A DNA stretch of 14,918 bases. Origin: DATAEU01 sp046724395 (GTDB lineage Bacteria > Actinomycetota > UBA4738 > HRBIN12). The stretch is taken from positions 1-14,918 of the forward strand of contig JBKOWM010000102.1 in the NCBI GenBank assembly GCA_046724395.1, read 5' to 3'. The notes under the pieces were generated by a model. It ran no database searches. It had not been told where the DNA came from and saw only the letters and a program-made list of their open reading frames with translations. Of this stretch, positions 5,588 to 12,282 are shown in pieces. Each line of letters starts with the position of its first letter. Position 1 is the stretch's first letter. A program made the translations under genes and the position numbers.

Positions 5588-7596
5588 ATCGAGCCGGGGG
5601 GAGGCGGCGGCACGCCGGCGTCCTCGCCGCTGAGGACGATTTCGGGCCCCGTCGCGTGCTTCTTCTCGGGCTGGCCGTTTCCCGATTGCTTGGATCGTGC
5701 CTCGTCCGGCGTCGGGATCGCGCGACCGCCCGAGACGAACGCCATCAGGTCGTCTCCGTCGATGACCTCCGTCACCATGAGCAGATCCGACAGCTCGTCG
5801 AGCACCCGGCGGCGCCTCTGCAAGACCACCCGTGCACGATCGTGCGCCTCGTCGACGATGCGCTTGATCTCGTCGTCGACCGCCGCGGCAAGCTCCGGCG
5901 AGAGCTCGGGGCCGCCGCCGAAGAGGAAGCGGTCGCCCCGGCCGTCCGGCGAGAACGACAGGGGCCCGATGCGCTCGCTCATGCCGTACTCGACAACCAT
6001 CGCCCGGGCGATCTCCGTCGCCCGCTGCAGATCGTTCTGCGCCCCGGTCGAGATCTGATTGAACGCGATCTCCTCGGCGGTCCGACCGCCGAGAAGGATC
6101 GCGAGCCGGTCCTTGAGCTCCGGCTCGGTCAGCAGATACCGGTCCTCGAGCGGTCGCTGCATCGTCATGCCGAGCGCCGCAGCTCCGCGCGGAATGATCG
6201 ACACGCGGTGGACCGGGTCGGCAGTCGGCATGTCGAGAGCGACGAGGGCGTGCCCCATCTCGTGCTTCGCGACGATACCGCGCTCCTTCTCGTTGATGAC
6301 GCGGCTCTTGCGCTCGAGACCCGCCGTCACGCGGTCGATGGCCTCCTCGAGCTCCTCCATCATCACGGAATTCTTTTCGGCCCGAGCCGCCAGGAGCGCG
6401 GCCTCGTTCACGATGTTCGCCAGGTCCGCGCCCGTGAACCCGGGTGTCCGCGCGGCGAGGACGCGCAACTCGACGCTGGGGTCCATCGCGACTCCGCGCG
6501 CGTGGACGCGGAGGATCGCCTCGCGCCCCCGCAGATCCGGACGATCGACGACGACCTGGCGGTCGAACCGGCCGGGTCGGGTCAGCGCCGAATCGAGGAC
6601 GTCCGGCCGGTTCGTCGCCGCCATGATGATGACGCCCTTGGACGAGTCGAACCCGTCCATCTCGACGAGGAGCTGGTTTAGGGTCTGCTCCCGCTCGTCG
6701 TGCGCGCCGAAGCCGGCGCCCATGGCCCCGCCGCGTCCCTTGCCGATGGTGTCGATCTCGTCGATGAACACGAGCGCCGGCGCCTTTTCCTTGGCCTGCT
6801 GGAAGAGCTCCCGCACGCGCGCCGCTCCGAGGCCGACGAACATCTCCACGAACTCCGAGCCCGACATGAAGAAGAACGGCACGTTCGCCTCGCCCGCCAC
6901 CGCGCGAGCGAGCAACGTCTTGCCGCACCCGGGAGGTCCGAGGAGGAGCACGCCCTTCGGGATCCGTCCGCCGAGTCGTTGGTACTTCTTCGGGTGTTTG
7001 AGGAAGTCGACGATCTCGCGGAGCTCCTCGACGGCCTCGTCGAGGCCGGCGACGTCCGAGAACGTCGTCCTCATCTCTTTTCGGTCGTAGATCTTCACGC
7101 GGTTTCGCCCGAGGTTCAGCGCCGCCGACGTCTGTGCCCCGCTCATCCTGCGGATCAGGAAGAACCACAGCAGACCGAAGAGCAGCAGTGGCGCGACCCA
7201 GCCCAGAAGGAAGCTCGAGAACGTGTTCGGCTGGACACCCTTGACCCCGATGGCGTTGGCCCGCATGTCCTTCGTCAGCTCGGTTGTGTCATAGCCGGGC
7301 GGCATTGGGCTCGTGAATGCGATGTCGCCGCCCTCGCCGCGGTACACCCCGGACACCGACGTATCGGAGACGGAGACGTCGCCGACGATCTGTCCCGATT
7401 CCGCCTTGCGCAGGAAATCCGTGAACACGATCGTCGTCGGGCGCGGCGAGGCGACGTAATTGAAGAGGATGAGGACGAGCAGGAAGGCGGCGACCCAGAC
7501 CCATGGCGACGCGCGCAGCCGGCGCGGCTCCCCCGACGAGCCGCCGCCGAAGTCGAACCCGCCCCACCGGCGACGGTCGTTGTTGTTGTTCGCCAT
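5584..7596 (-). CDS. ftsH: ATP-dependent zinc metalloprotease FtsH
   Basis: A 670-residue membrane AAA+ protease that extracts and degrades membrane and some soluble proteins. An Asn-rich, basic N terminus is followed by a transmembrane helix (about 31-49), a periplasmic/extracellular region, and a second helix (about 129-148). The AAA module has Walker A GPPGCGKT (220-227), pore motif FVEMFVG, Walker B VFIDEID (276-282) and the second region of homology with ATNRPD and RPGRFDR. The protease domain has HEMGH (445-449) and the third zinc ligand in TGAQND (D522). The C-terminal tail is low-complexity and ends in a Pro run. The frame is open further upstream, but ATG 7596 begins a typical FtsH N terminus. 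It is divergent from the sigma-factor gene and convergent with the glycosyltransferase gene, sharing bases of the stop codons. Confidence 0.97.
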   Translation of the reverse strand: MANNNNDRRRWGGFDFGGGSSGEPRRLRASPWVWVAAFLLVLILFNYVASPRPTTIVFTDFLRKAESGQIVGDVSVSDTSVSGVYRGEGGDIAFTSPMPPGYDTTELTKDMRANAIGVKGVQPNTFSSFLLGWVAPLLLFGLLWFFLIRRMSGAQTSAALNLGRNRVKIYDRKEMRTTFSDVAGLDEAVEELREIVDFLKHPKKYQRLGGRIPKGVLLLGPPGCGKTLLARAVAGEANVPFFFMSGSEFVEMFVGLGAARVRELFQQAKEKAPALVFIDEIDTIGKGRGGAMGAGFGAHDEREQTLNQLLVEMDGFDSSKGVIIMAATNRPDVLDSALTRPGRFDRQVVVDRPDLRGREAILRVHARGVAMDPSVELRVLAARTPGFTGADLANIVNEAALLAARAEKNSVMMEELEEAIDRVTAGLERKSRVINEKERGIVAKHEMGHALVALDMPTADPVHRVSIIPRGAAALGMTMQRPLEDRYLLTEPELKDRLAILLGGRTAEEIAFNQISTGAQNDLQRATEIARAMVVEYGMSERIGPLSFSPDGRGDRFLFGGGPELSPELAAAVDDEIKRIVDEAHDRARVVLQRRRRVLDELSDLLMVTEVIDGDDLMAFVSGGRAIPTPDEARSKQSGNGQPEKKHATGPEIVLSGEDAGVPPPPPGSI

Positions 7597-7602
7597 CGAC
7601 CC

Positions 7603-7631
7603 ATCTTCGCACCCGGTCGGCCACCTGACAG
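7603..7631 (-). promoter_or_regulatory. ftsH promoter, probably leaderless
   Basis: On the minus strand CTGTCA (7631 to 7626) and GAAGAT (7608 to 7603) are separated by 17 bp, and GAAGAT is followed by six bases and the ATG at 7596. The -10 is a weak match (3 of 6). The -35 overlaps that of the divergent sigma-factor promoter by five bases. Confidence 0.4.
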
Positions 7632-7653
7632 CCCCGGGCCGTCCCGGGATACT
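7625..7653 (+). promoter_or_regulatory. Sigma-factor gene promoter, probably leaderless
   Basis: CTGACA (7625-7630) and GATACT (7648-7653) are separated by exactly 17 bp, and ATG 7660 follows after six bases. The -35 matches the TTGACA consensus at five of six positions. The spacer contains CCCGGG twice (7634-7639 and 7644-7649), a potential hairpin or operator. The GGAAT/GTT pattern used by SigR-type factors is absent, so self-activation is not evident here. Confidence 0.5.
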
Positions 7654-7659
7654 GATCCG

Positions 7660-8247
7660 ATGGCCAGCAGCCGGTCGGCGCCGGTGGAAGATGCCGCCCT
7701 GAGGGAGCGGTTCGAGCGCGACGTCCTCCCGCTGCTGCCGAACCTGTACTCGGCGGCCCTGCGGTTGACCCGGAATCCGGCCGACGCCGAGGACCTCGTT
7801 CAGGAGACATACCTGCGCGCGTACCGGGGGTTCTCCAGCTTCCAAGAAGGGACGAACCTACGCGCCTGGATGTACCGGATCCTGACCAACACCTTTATCA
7901 ACACCTATCGAAAGAAGCAGAGGCAGCCGCAGACAGTCAGCGACGAGGACATCGAGGAGTGGTACCTGTACGACCGCCTGGGCGGGTCTGCCGCAGAGGA
8001 GTCGGCCGAGGCCTCGGTCCTGGATCGGATCCCCGACGAGGACGTACAGCGGGCGCTCGACGCCCTGCCCGAGCAGTTCCGGATGGCGGTCTGGCTCGCC
8101 GACGTCGAGGGGTTTTCGTACAAGGAGATCGCGGAGATCCTCGATGTCCCGATCGGGACCGTCATGTCGCGGCTCCACCGGGGAAGGAAGTCGCTGCAGA
8201 AGGCGTTGTGGGAAACGGTACGGGAGCGTGGACTTGTCAGCGATTGA
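7660..8247 (+). CDS. ECF RNA polymerase sigma factor, SigR/SigH type
   Basis: A 195-residue group-4 (ECF) sigma factor with only regions 2 and 4. Region 2 spans about residues 21-86 and includes ADAEDLVQETYLRAYRGF and NLRAWMYRILTNTFINTYRKK. Region 4 spans about 127-180, with ALDALPEQFRMAVWLADVEGFSYKEIAEILD and the helix-turn-helix IGTVMSRLHRGR. The wording of region 4, and the WLADVEGFSYKEIA segment in particular, resembles actinobacterial SigR/SigH, which control disulphide and heat stress genes. The linker (residues 87-126) is acidic. The next gene overlaps its 3' end and encodes an anti-sigma factor with cysteines spaced like RsrA, which supports this assignment. ATG 7660 is chosen because a good promoter places the transcript start directly on it. 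Confidence 0.92.
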   Translation: MASSRSAPVEDAALRERFERDVLPLLPNLYSAALRLTRNPADAEDLVQETYLRAYRGFSSFQEGTNLRAWMYRILTNTFINTYRKKQRQPQTVSDEDIEEWYLYDRLGGSAAEESAEASVLDRIPDEDVQRALDALPEQFRMAVWLADVEGFSYKEIAEILDVPIGTVMSRLHRGRKSLQKALWETVRERGLVSD

Positions 8248-8479
8248 CTGCGAAGAGGTTCTCCGGCGGCTCGAGCTCTACCTCGACGGTGAGCTCTCGG
8301 GCGGCGTCTGCATCGAGATCGAGGAGCACCTGGTCACGTGTGGCCCGTGTACCGGTCACTCGGACTTCCAGCGCAGGCTGAAGGCCGTCCTCCGGGCGAA
8401 GTGCGGGTGCCAAGAGGTGCCGGCCCACGTGCTCGAGCGCGTCCGCGTGGTGCTCGAGCGCGAGTCCCCTGAGGGCTGA
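8234..8479 (+). CDS. Zinc-binding, probably redox-sensing anti-sigma factor (RsrA-like)
   Basis: An 81-residue protein with the ZAS-family signature H32-x3-C36-x2-C39 preceded by C6. The spacing C6-26-H32-4-C36-3-C39 is, as I recall it, the same as in Streptomyces RsrA (C11, H37, C41, C44). A further C57-G-C59 pair sits where RsrA has its extra cysteines. RsrA-type proteins hold the sigma factor inactive until oxidation forms a disulphide and expels zinc. The start is uncertain: TTG 8234 has GGGAG seven bases upstream, while GTG 8228 has the same site too close. Both overlap the end of the sigma gene, so translation is probably coupled. A role as partner of the upstream sigma factor is inferred from position and family. 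Confidence 0.85.
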   Translation: MSAIDCEEVLRRLELYLDGELSGGVCIEIEEHLVTCGPCTGHSDFQRRLKAVLRAKCGCQEVPAHVLERVRVVLERESPEG

Positions 8480-8483
8480 GCGC

Positions 8484-8497
8484 TCGCCTTCGGGCGA
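8484..8497 (+). terminator. Short UUCG hairpin after the anti-sigma gene
   Basis: TCGCC, a TTCG loop and GGCGA form a perfect 5-bp stem starting five bases after the anti-sigma stop codon. The cUUCGg tetraloop is unusually stable in RNA. There is no T-run, so it may stabilise the 3' end or weakly terminate. Confidence 0.35.
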
Positions 8498-8521
8498 ACC
8501 CTGTCCCCGCGTGCGCCGAAT

Positions 8522-8535
8522 CCTCCACGAGGAGG
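8522..8535 (+). promoter_or_regulatory. Hairpin that pairs the ribosome binding site of the small zinc protein
   Basis: CCTCC (8522-8526), ACGA loop, GGAGG (8531-8535) form a 5-bp stem whose right arm is the core of the Shine-Dalgarno site GAGGAGG (8529-8535), six bases before ATG 8542. If it forms in the RNA it would hide the ribosome binding site. The stem is short and may be coincidental. Confidence 0.3.
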
Positions 8536-8541
8536 CGTGCG

Positions 8542-8730
8542 ATGAAGGGAACCCGGCCCGGAAGGCTCCCGCCGCCGTCCAGACGAGGCGGAAGCGAGGG
8601 CCGCATCTGCTCGCAACCGGGGTGCGACACGCAGCTGTCGCGATACAACGCCGGTGACCGGTGCTGGCAGCATGCAGACGCGACATTCCCGAACTTCCGG
8701 GGCAAACGCGTGTCGGACGCCCCCGGCTGA
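8542..8730 (+). CDS. Small zinc-knuckle protein, unknown function
   Basis: A 62-residue basic protein. Its core reads ICSQPGCDTQLSRYNAGDRCWQH (residues 22-44), giving ligands C23, C28, C41 and H44 for one metal site. The wording C-D-T-x-L-S-R-Y-N is a pattern I recognise from small uncharacterised proteins of high-GC bacteria. A near-perfect Shine-Dalgarno site six bases upstream makes this one of the best-supported starts in the window. It lies 62 bp after the anti-sigma gene on the same strand and is followed by a strong hairpin, so it may be the last gene of the sigma-factor transcript. Nothing in the sequence gives its activity; nucleic acid or protein binding is a reasonable guess. Confidence 0.75.
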   Translation: MKGTRPGRLPPPSRRGGSEGRICSQPGCDTQLSRYNAGDRCWQHADATFPNFRGKRVSDAPG

Positions 8731-8767
8731 CCGTTCCGCGCCACCCCTCCCGAAGCGCGGAACGCTC

Positions 8768-8796
8768 GAGAACGGCCCGGACCAAGGGCCGTTCTC
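8768..8796 (+). terminator. Strong 11-bp hairpin, likely terminator
   Basis: GAGAACGGCCC (8768-8778) and GGGCCGTTCTC (8786-8796) form a perfect 11-bp stem with a 7-base loop. It lies 37 bp after the small zinc protein and just before the promoter-like element of the next transcription unit. Only CGTTCTGG follows, not a T-run, so it would be an atypical terminator, as is common in very GC-rich genomes. Confidence 0.6.
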
Positions 8797-8813
8797 CGTT
8801 CTGGCCCTCCCGG

Positions 8814-8819
8814 TACGAT
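8814..8819 (+). promoter_or_regulatory. -10-like element upstream of the PIG-L gene
   Basis: TACGAT follows the strong hairpin and would start a transcript near 8826, giving a leader of roughly 80 nt before the PIG-L start. No convincing -35 is present. The same hexamer occurs upstream of both genes at 4117 and 4200. Confidence 0.4.
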
Positions 8820-8864
8820 GCGGACCTGTCGCGGAGCGGCGTCATTGATCGGGAGAGAGGACGC

Positions 8865-8906
8865 ATGGCAGTGGTTTCGCATCTGCTCGCCGGGTGGAGG
8901 CATTGA
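8865..8906 (+). CDS. Possible 13-residue leader peptide
   Basis: ATG 8865 is preceded by a strong purine-rich ribosome binding site, GGGAGAGAGG (8851-8860). It opens a short frame encoding MAVVSHLLAGWRH and stops at TGA 8904-8906, two bases before the likely GTG start of the PIG-L gene at 8909. The PIG-L ribosome binding site (GGAGG, 8896-8900) lies within this frame. The arrangement fits a leader peptide that couples or tunes translation of the downstream gene. There is no run of one amino acid that would suggest classical attenuation. The alternative is that the site is fortuitous. Confidence 0.4.
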   Translation: MAVVSHLLAGWRH

Positions 8907-8908
8907 GT

Positions 8909-9619
8909 GTGGACGAGCTCGGCATCGTGCTCGGCGTCTGGGCGCATCCCGACGACGAGGCGTACCTGTCGGCCGGCCTGATGGCGCGGGCGGTCCGCAA
9001 CGGCTCGCGGGTCGTATGCGTTACGGCAACACGAGGTGAGGGCGGCTCTATGGACGAGGACGCCTGGCCGCCCGAGACCATGGCGGAGGTCCGGACGAAG
9101 GAGCTCGAGCGCTCCCTCGCCGTCCTTGGCGTGGACGAGCACGTGTGGCTCGATCTTCCCGACATCGATATGGAAACGGCGCTTCCGGAGGAGGGGTGCG
9201 AGCGGGTCGTCGAGATCGTCCGCAAAGTGCAGCCCGACACGATCCTGACGTTCGGGACGGACGGAATGACGACGCACGAGGCGCACAAGTCGGTATGCCG
9301 TTGGTCCACGCGCGCTCTGCATGAGTCGGGCAAACCCGGTTCCCGCGTGCTCTACGCCGCCGTGACGAGAGACTGGGCCGAGGAGTTCCTGCCGATCTGG
9401 GAACCGTTCGAGGTGTTTCGGCCGGGCGCACCCGATGTGTTCTCCGAAGAGGATCTCGTCGTCGACTACCGGTTGCCGCCGGAGATCAACGAGGTGAAGG
9501 TCAGGGCGATCCTGGAGCACGAGAGCCAGGTTCGGGCGATCTTCGAGGCCGTCGGCGAGGACGTCTGGTGGCGGCAGATGTCGCGAGAGATGTTCCGCCT
9601 CGGCGAGGTCCGGTCGTGA
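8909..9619 (+). CDS. PIG-L / LmbE-family zinc deacetylase
   Basis: A 236-residue member of the PIG-L superfamily, which removes N-acetyl groups from GlcNAc-type sugars or cleaves related amides. The metal-binding motif AHPDDE is at residues 12-17 (H13 and D16 as ligands, D15 as the likely general base). The third ligand is provided by THEAH at 122-126 (H126). These positions agree with those I recall for MshB, the mycothiol biosynthesis deacetylase, and for the related amidase Mca. The usual H-P-D-H there is H-E-A-H here. The frame is open from GTG 8894, but GTG 8909 has GGAGG eight bases upstream and gives the typical start just before the first strand. It heads a close-packed plus-strand run. 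Substrate is not fixed by sequence; a thiol-sugar role is suggested by nearby genes. Confidence 0.85.
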   Translation: MDELGIVLGVWAHPDDEAYLSAGLMARAVRNGSRVVCVTATRGEGGSMDEDAWPPETMAEVRTKELERSLAVLGVDEHVWLDLPDIDMETALPEEGCERVVEIVRKVQPDTILTFGTDGMTTHEAHKSVCRWSTRALHESGKPGSRVLYAAVTRDWAEEFLPIWEPFEVFRPGAPDVFSEEDLVVDYRLPPEINEVKVRAILEHESQVRAIFEAVGEDVWWRQMSREMFRLGEVRS

Positions 9620-9635
9620 CCGGACGGCGGCGCCC

Positions 9636-10385
9636 GTGATCGCGATGGCGCTGCTCGGCGCGGGCGAGTTCGATCCATGGTCGGAGGTCGTGGATCGGTG
9701 GGCGCTCGCACAGGACGCGGCCGACGACACGAGGGTCGCCCTCGACGGGCGGGTCGTGATCCTGCCGACCGCGTCGGCGCCGGAGGGCGACGAGATCTTC
9801 GACGGCTGGGCGGCGAAGGGTCTCGAGCATTACGCGAGCCTTGGCATCTCCGCCGAGGCCCTCGCGCTGAAGACACGGGAGGACGCGCACAGCGTCGAAC
9901 TGATCGAACGTCTTCGCGGGGCGTCGGTTGTGTATTTCTCGGGGGGGAACCCGTTCTACCTCGCCGAGACGCTCAGGAGGACGCCCTTCTGGCGGACGCT
10001 TCTCGAGGAGCTGGACCGCGGGACGGTGTACGTCGGGTGCAGCGCCGGCGTCGCGGCGCTCACGGAGACGACGTTCGACGCGTCGGTCGGCGACCTCCGC
10101 AGCGACCGGGCGTGGAAGCCGGGACTCGGGTTCGTCCGCGGGCTGCTCTTCGCTCCGCATTGGGACACGGCCGACCAGTGGTTTCCCGGCGCGACCCGGC
10201 TGATCGCGTCGTCGGTCAAGCCGGGCGACGTCCTCGTCGGACAGGACGAGAACACGGCGATGATCGGCGACGGGAGCGAGTGGTCGGTTGTGGGCGAGTC
10301 CGGCATCCACGTGCGGCAAAACGGCACGTGGGCGCACTACTCGGCCGGCGACGCGTTCAGCCTGCCTCTCGAGTTCGAGCGTTAG
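9636..10385 (+). CDS. Peptidase S51-like (dipeptidase E / cyanophycinase family) protein
   Basis: A 249-residue protein of the S51 family, serine hydrolases with a class-I glutamine amidotransferase-like fold. The nucleophile elbow is GCSAG at 134-138 (S136). The conserved FSGGNPFYL loop lies at 101-109 and a likely catalytic histidine is H175 in APHWDT. The family includes alpha-aspartyl dipeptidase PepE and cyanophycinase; no cyanophycin synthetase is visible in the window, so the substrate is open. GTG 9636 and ATG 9645 are both possible starts, with little difference in ribosome binding signal. It follows the PIG-L gene by 16 bp and is probably in the same operon. Confidence 0.82.
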   Translation: MIAMALLGAGEFDPWSEVVDRWALAQDAADDTRVALDGRVVILPTASAPEGDEIFDGWAAKGLEHYASLGISAEALALKTREDAHSVELIERLRGASVVYFSGGNPFYLAETLRRTPFWRTLLEELDRGTVYVGCSAGVAALTETTFDASVGDLRSDRAWKPGLGFVRGLLFAPHWDTADQWFPGATRLIASSVKPGDVLVGQDENTAMIGDGSEWSVVGESGIHVRQNGTWAHYSAGDAFSLPLEFER

Positions 10386-10388
10386 CAT
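10383..10388 (+). promoter_or_regulatory. -10-like element giving a leaderless nth start
   Basis: TAGCAT is followed by six bases and ATG 10395. The hexamer includes the TAG stop codon of the preceding gene, so part of the match may be coincidental. No strong -35 is seen. Confidence 0.35.
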
Positions 10389-10394
10389 CGCCCC

Positions 10395-11069
10395 ATGGCC
10401 GCCGCCAGGTCGCGGAAGGCGGCCCTCGCCCGGAACTCGCCGGCCGAGGAGCGCGCGCCTGAGATCGTCCGGATCCTGTCCAGGGCGTATCCCGATGCAA
10501 GGGTCGCGCTGCGATTCTCGAACCCGCTCGAGATGCTGTTCGCGACGATCCTGTCGGCGCAAACGACCGACGAGGGCGTAAACCGCGTGACGGAGACGCT
10601 CTTTGGGAAGTACCGGTCGGCGGAGGATTACCTCGCGGTTCCGGAGTCGGAGCTCGCGGCCGACATCAAGCCGACCGGTTTTTACAACCAGAAGACGCGT
10701 TCGCTGCGGGGCTCGGCGCAGCGAATGGTCGACGTCTACGGCGGGAAGGTCCCCGACACGATGGAGGATCTCCTCACGTTGCCGGGCGTCGCGCGCAAGA
10801 CGGCGAACATCGTTCTCGGTAACGCGTTTGGAAAGGTCGAGGGCATCGCGGTGGACACGCACGTCCGTCGCGTCTCGCGCCGACTCGGTTTCACCGACGC
10901 CGAGGACCCGGACAAAATCGAGCAGGATCTCATGCGGTTGATCCCCCGCAAGCGGTGGTTCGATTTCACATACGTTCTGATCGACCACGGCCGCGCCGTA
11001 TGCGTGGCCCGGACGCCGAAGTGCGAGATCTGTCCCGTGAATCACCTGTGTCCGTCGAGCCGCGTGTGA
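10395..11069 (+). CDS. nth: Endonuclease III (DNA glycosylase/AP lyase)
   Basis: A 224-residue base-excision repair enzyme that removes oxidised pyrimidines and cuts the DNA backbone at the abasic site. The helix-hairpin-helix LPGVARKT is at 129-136 with catalytic lysine K135, and the catalytic aspartate is D154 in VDTHVRRVSRRLG. The C-terminal iron-sulphur cluster loop is intact: C203-x6-C210-x2-C213-x5-C219. The length and the early ILSAQTTD motif (52-59) are typical. The N-terminal extension is short and basic. It begins nine bases after the S51 gene stop and ends five bases before the GTG of the GDPD gene. Confidence 0.97.
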   Translation: MAAARSRKAALARNSPAEERAPEIVRILSRAYPDARVALRFSNPLEMLFATILSAQTTDEGVNRVTETLFGKYRSAEDYLAVPESELAADIKPTGFYNQKTRSLRGSAQRMVDVYGGKVPDTMEDLLTLPGVARKTANIVLGNAFGKVEGIAVDTHVRRVSRRLGFTDAEDPDKIEQDLMRLIPRKRWFDFTYVLIDHGRAVCVARTPKCEICPVNHLCPSSRV

Positions 11070-11073
11070 GGTC

Positions 11074-11856
11074 GTGACCGAGCGGGCGTTCGCGGACGAC
11101 GCGTTCCCGGTCGTCGTCGCGCACCGCGGCGCGTCCTCGACGCGGCCGGAGAACACGTTGCCGGCGTTCGCCGAGGCGATCGACCTCGGGGCGCCGGTCA
11201 TAGAGCTGGACGTTCGACTGACGGCGGACGGCCACGCCGTGGTGATCCACGACGCCAACGTCTCGAGGACGACGGACGGCGCAGGGCTCGTCCACGACCT
11301 CACGCTGGAGCGCATCCGCGAGCTCGACGCGGGCGATGAGGACCACCCGGCGCACGTGCCGATGTTGGGTGAGGTCCTCGAACTCGCCTCCGGGCGCGCG
11401 GGCGTCGCGATCGAGATCAAGAACCTTCCGGGCGACCCCGGGTATCGACCCGACGACGAGCCGTCGGTCGATGCGGTTGTGGACGAGCTCGACCGCGTTG
11501 GCTTCGACGGTCCGGTCCTCGTCATATCGTTCAATCCGCGCTCCGTCGCGTCAGCTCGGGCAACCGGCTCGGGTGTTCTCACGGGGCTCCTCACGACCGA
11601 TGCGGTGGCGCCCGACGACGGCCTCGCGTTCGCGGCCGAGCAGGGCCACGACTTCCTGCTGCCGGGCTCGCGCGGTCTGCTTGCCGCCGGGCTCGATATC
11701 GTCGAGCGCGCTCACGCCGCCGACGTCCGCCTGGGCACCTGGACGGTCGACGATCGTCGGACGTTCGCCCGGCTCGTCGACGCGGGCGTCGACGCGGTGG
11801 CGACGAACGATCCGGCGATGGGACTCAGCGTCGTTGCCGAGCGACGGCATTCCTGA
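11074..11856 (+). CDS. Glycerophosphodiester phosphodiesterase-family protein
   Basis: A 260-residue GDPD-family TIM barrel. Characteristic residues are H17-R18 (AHRGA), E26-N27 (PENT), E44 and D46 (IELDVRLTADG) and H59 in IHD, with a later AIEIK strand. The family hydrolyses glycerophosphodiesters to glycerol-3-phosphate and an alcohol, using a divalent metal. No signal peptide is visible, so it is probably cytoplasmic. GTG 11074 is the start; the frame cannot extend far upstream without entering nth. Its stop is one base before the GTG of the next gene, suggesting coupling. Confidence 0.92.
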   Translation: MTERAFADDAFPVVVAHRGASSTRPENTLPAFAEAIDLGAPVIELDVRLTADGHAVVIHDANVSRTTDGAGLVHDLTLERIRELDAGDEDHPAHVPMLGEVLELASGRAGVAIEIKNLPGDPGYRPDDEPSVDAVVDELDRVGFDGPVLVISFNPRSVASARATGSGVLTGLLTTDAVAPDDGLAFAAEQGHDFLLPGSRGLLAAGLDIVERAHAADVRLGTWTVDDRRTFARLVDAGVDAVATNDPAMGLSVVAERRHS

Positions 11857-11857
11857 G

Positions 11858-12256
11858 GTGTTCCGGCGCGTCCCCGACCGCATGCGGCCCGCGCTCGACG
11901 CTTTTCGGGCCGTCGTCACCGACGTCGAGCGTGCGCAGCTGGCCCTGACCGACGCCATCCCGACGACGCGCCTGCCCGGCCGACCGCTGGCCGAGGCGCT
12001 GGCGTCGTTCGACGACGCCCTCGCCGATGCCGAGACGTCGATGCCCGCGTGGCGCCTCGCCGAGCTCGACGATGAGTGGCGCTCGTGCTCGGAGGGCATC
12101 GCCGACGCGCGTCGCGAGGGAGCGCGCCTGCGGCTGCGTCCGCAAGCCCCGGGTGGGTTCGAGGAGCTGGTCGGCGTGGTCGCCGACGTGCTGGCTCCGC
12201 TCGACGCCTTCCATCTTGCGGCCGATCGGTTCCGCCTCCTGGCGCGCGGCCGATAG
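11858..12256 (+). CDS. Hypothetical helical protein
   Basis: A 132-residue protein of unknown family. It is rich in Ala, Arg, Leu and acidic residues, and looks mainly alpha-helical, with segments RPALDAFRAVVTDVERAQLA, AEALASFDDALADAE and ELDDEWRSCSEGIADARRE. It has no membrane segment and a single cysteine. The start is GTG 11858, one base after the GDPD stop; ATG 11882 is the alternative and has no better ribosome binding signal. Support comes from its position at the end of a co-directional run, the long open frame at the expected coding bias, and a hairpin right after its stop. Opposite-strand frames here read as low-complexity Arg/Ser-rich shadows. Confidence 0.6.
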   Translation: MFRRVPDRMRPALDAFRAVVTDVERAQLALTDAIPTTRLPGRPLAEALASFDDALADAETSMPAWRLAELDDEWRSCSEGIADARREGARLRLRPQAPGGFEELVGVVADVLAPLDAFHLAADRFRLLARGR

Positions 12257-12257
12257 C

Positions 12258-12274
12258 GACGGACCGGCTCCGTC
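12258..12274. terminator. Hairpin between convergent genes
   Basis: GACGGA (12258-12263), CCGGC loop, TCCGTC (12269-12274) form a perfect 6-bp stem in the 26-bp gap between the convergent hypothetical gene and amidase gene. It begins two bases after the plus-strand stop. It could end transcription from both sides, but no T-run follows. Confidence 0.4.
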
Positions 12275-12282
12275 TTGGGGCG

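Noticed and set aside
5384..7168. 594-residue minus-strand open frame
   Set aside because: It is ftsH read in a shifted frame, with low-complexity Arg/Gly-rich sequence.
7634..7649. CCCGGG repeat as a terminator
   Set aside because: It lies inside the sigma-gene promoter spacer between divergent genes, where a terminator makes no sense; noted only as a possible operator.
8818..9039. 73-residue frame starting at the ATG inside the TACGAT element
   Set aside because: It overlaps the PIG-L gene out of frame, has no family motifs, and its ATG lies within the proposed -10.
9501..11594. 697-residue minus-strand open frame
   Set aside because: It runs antisense through the PIG-L, S51, nth and GDPD genes, all of which have intact catalytic motifs.
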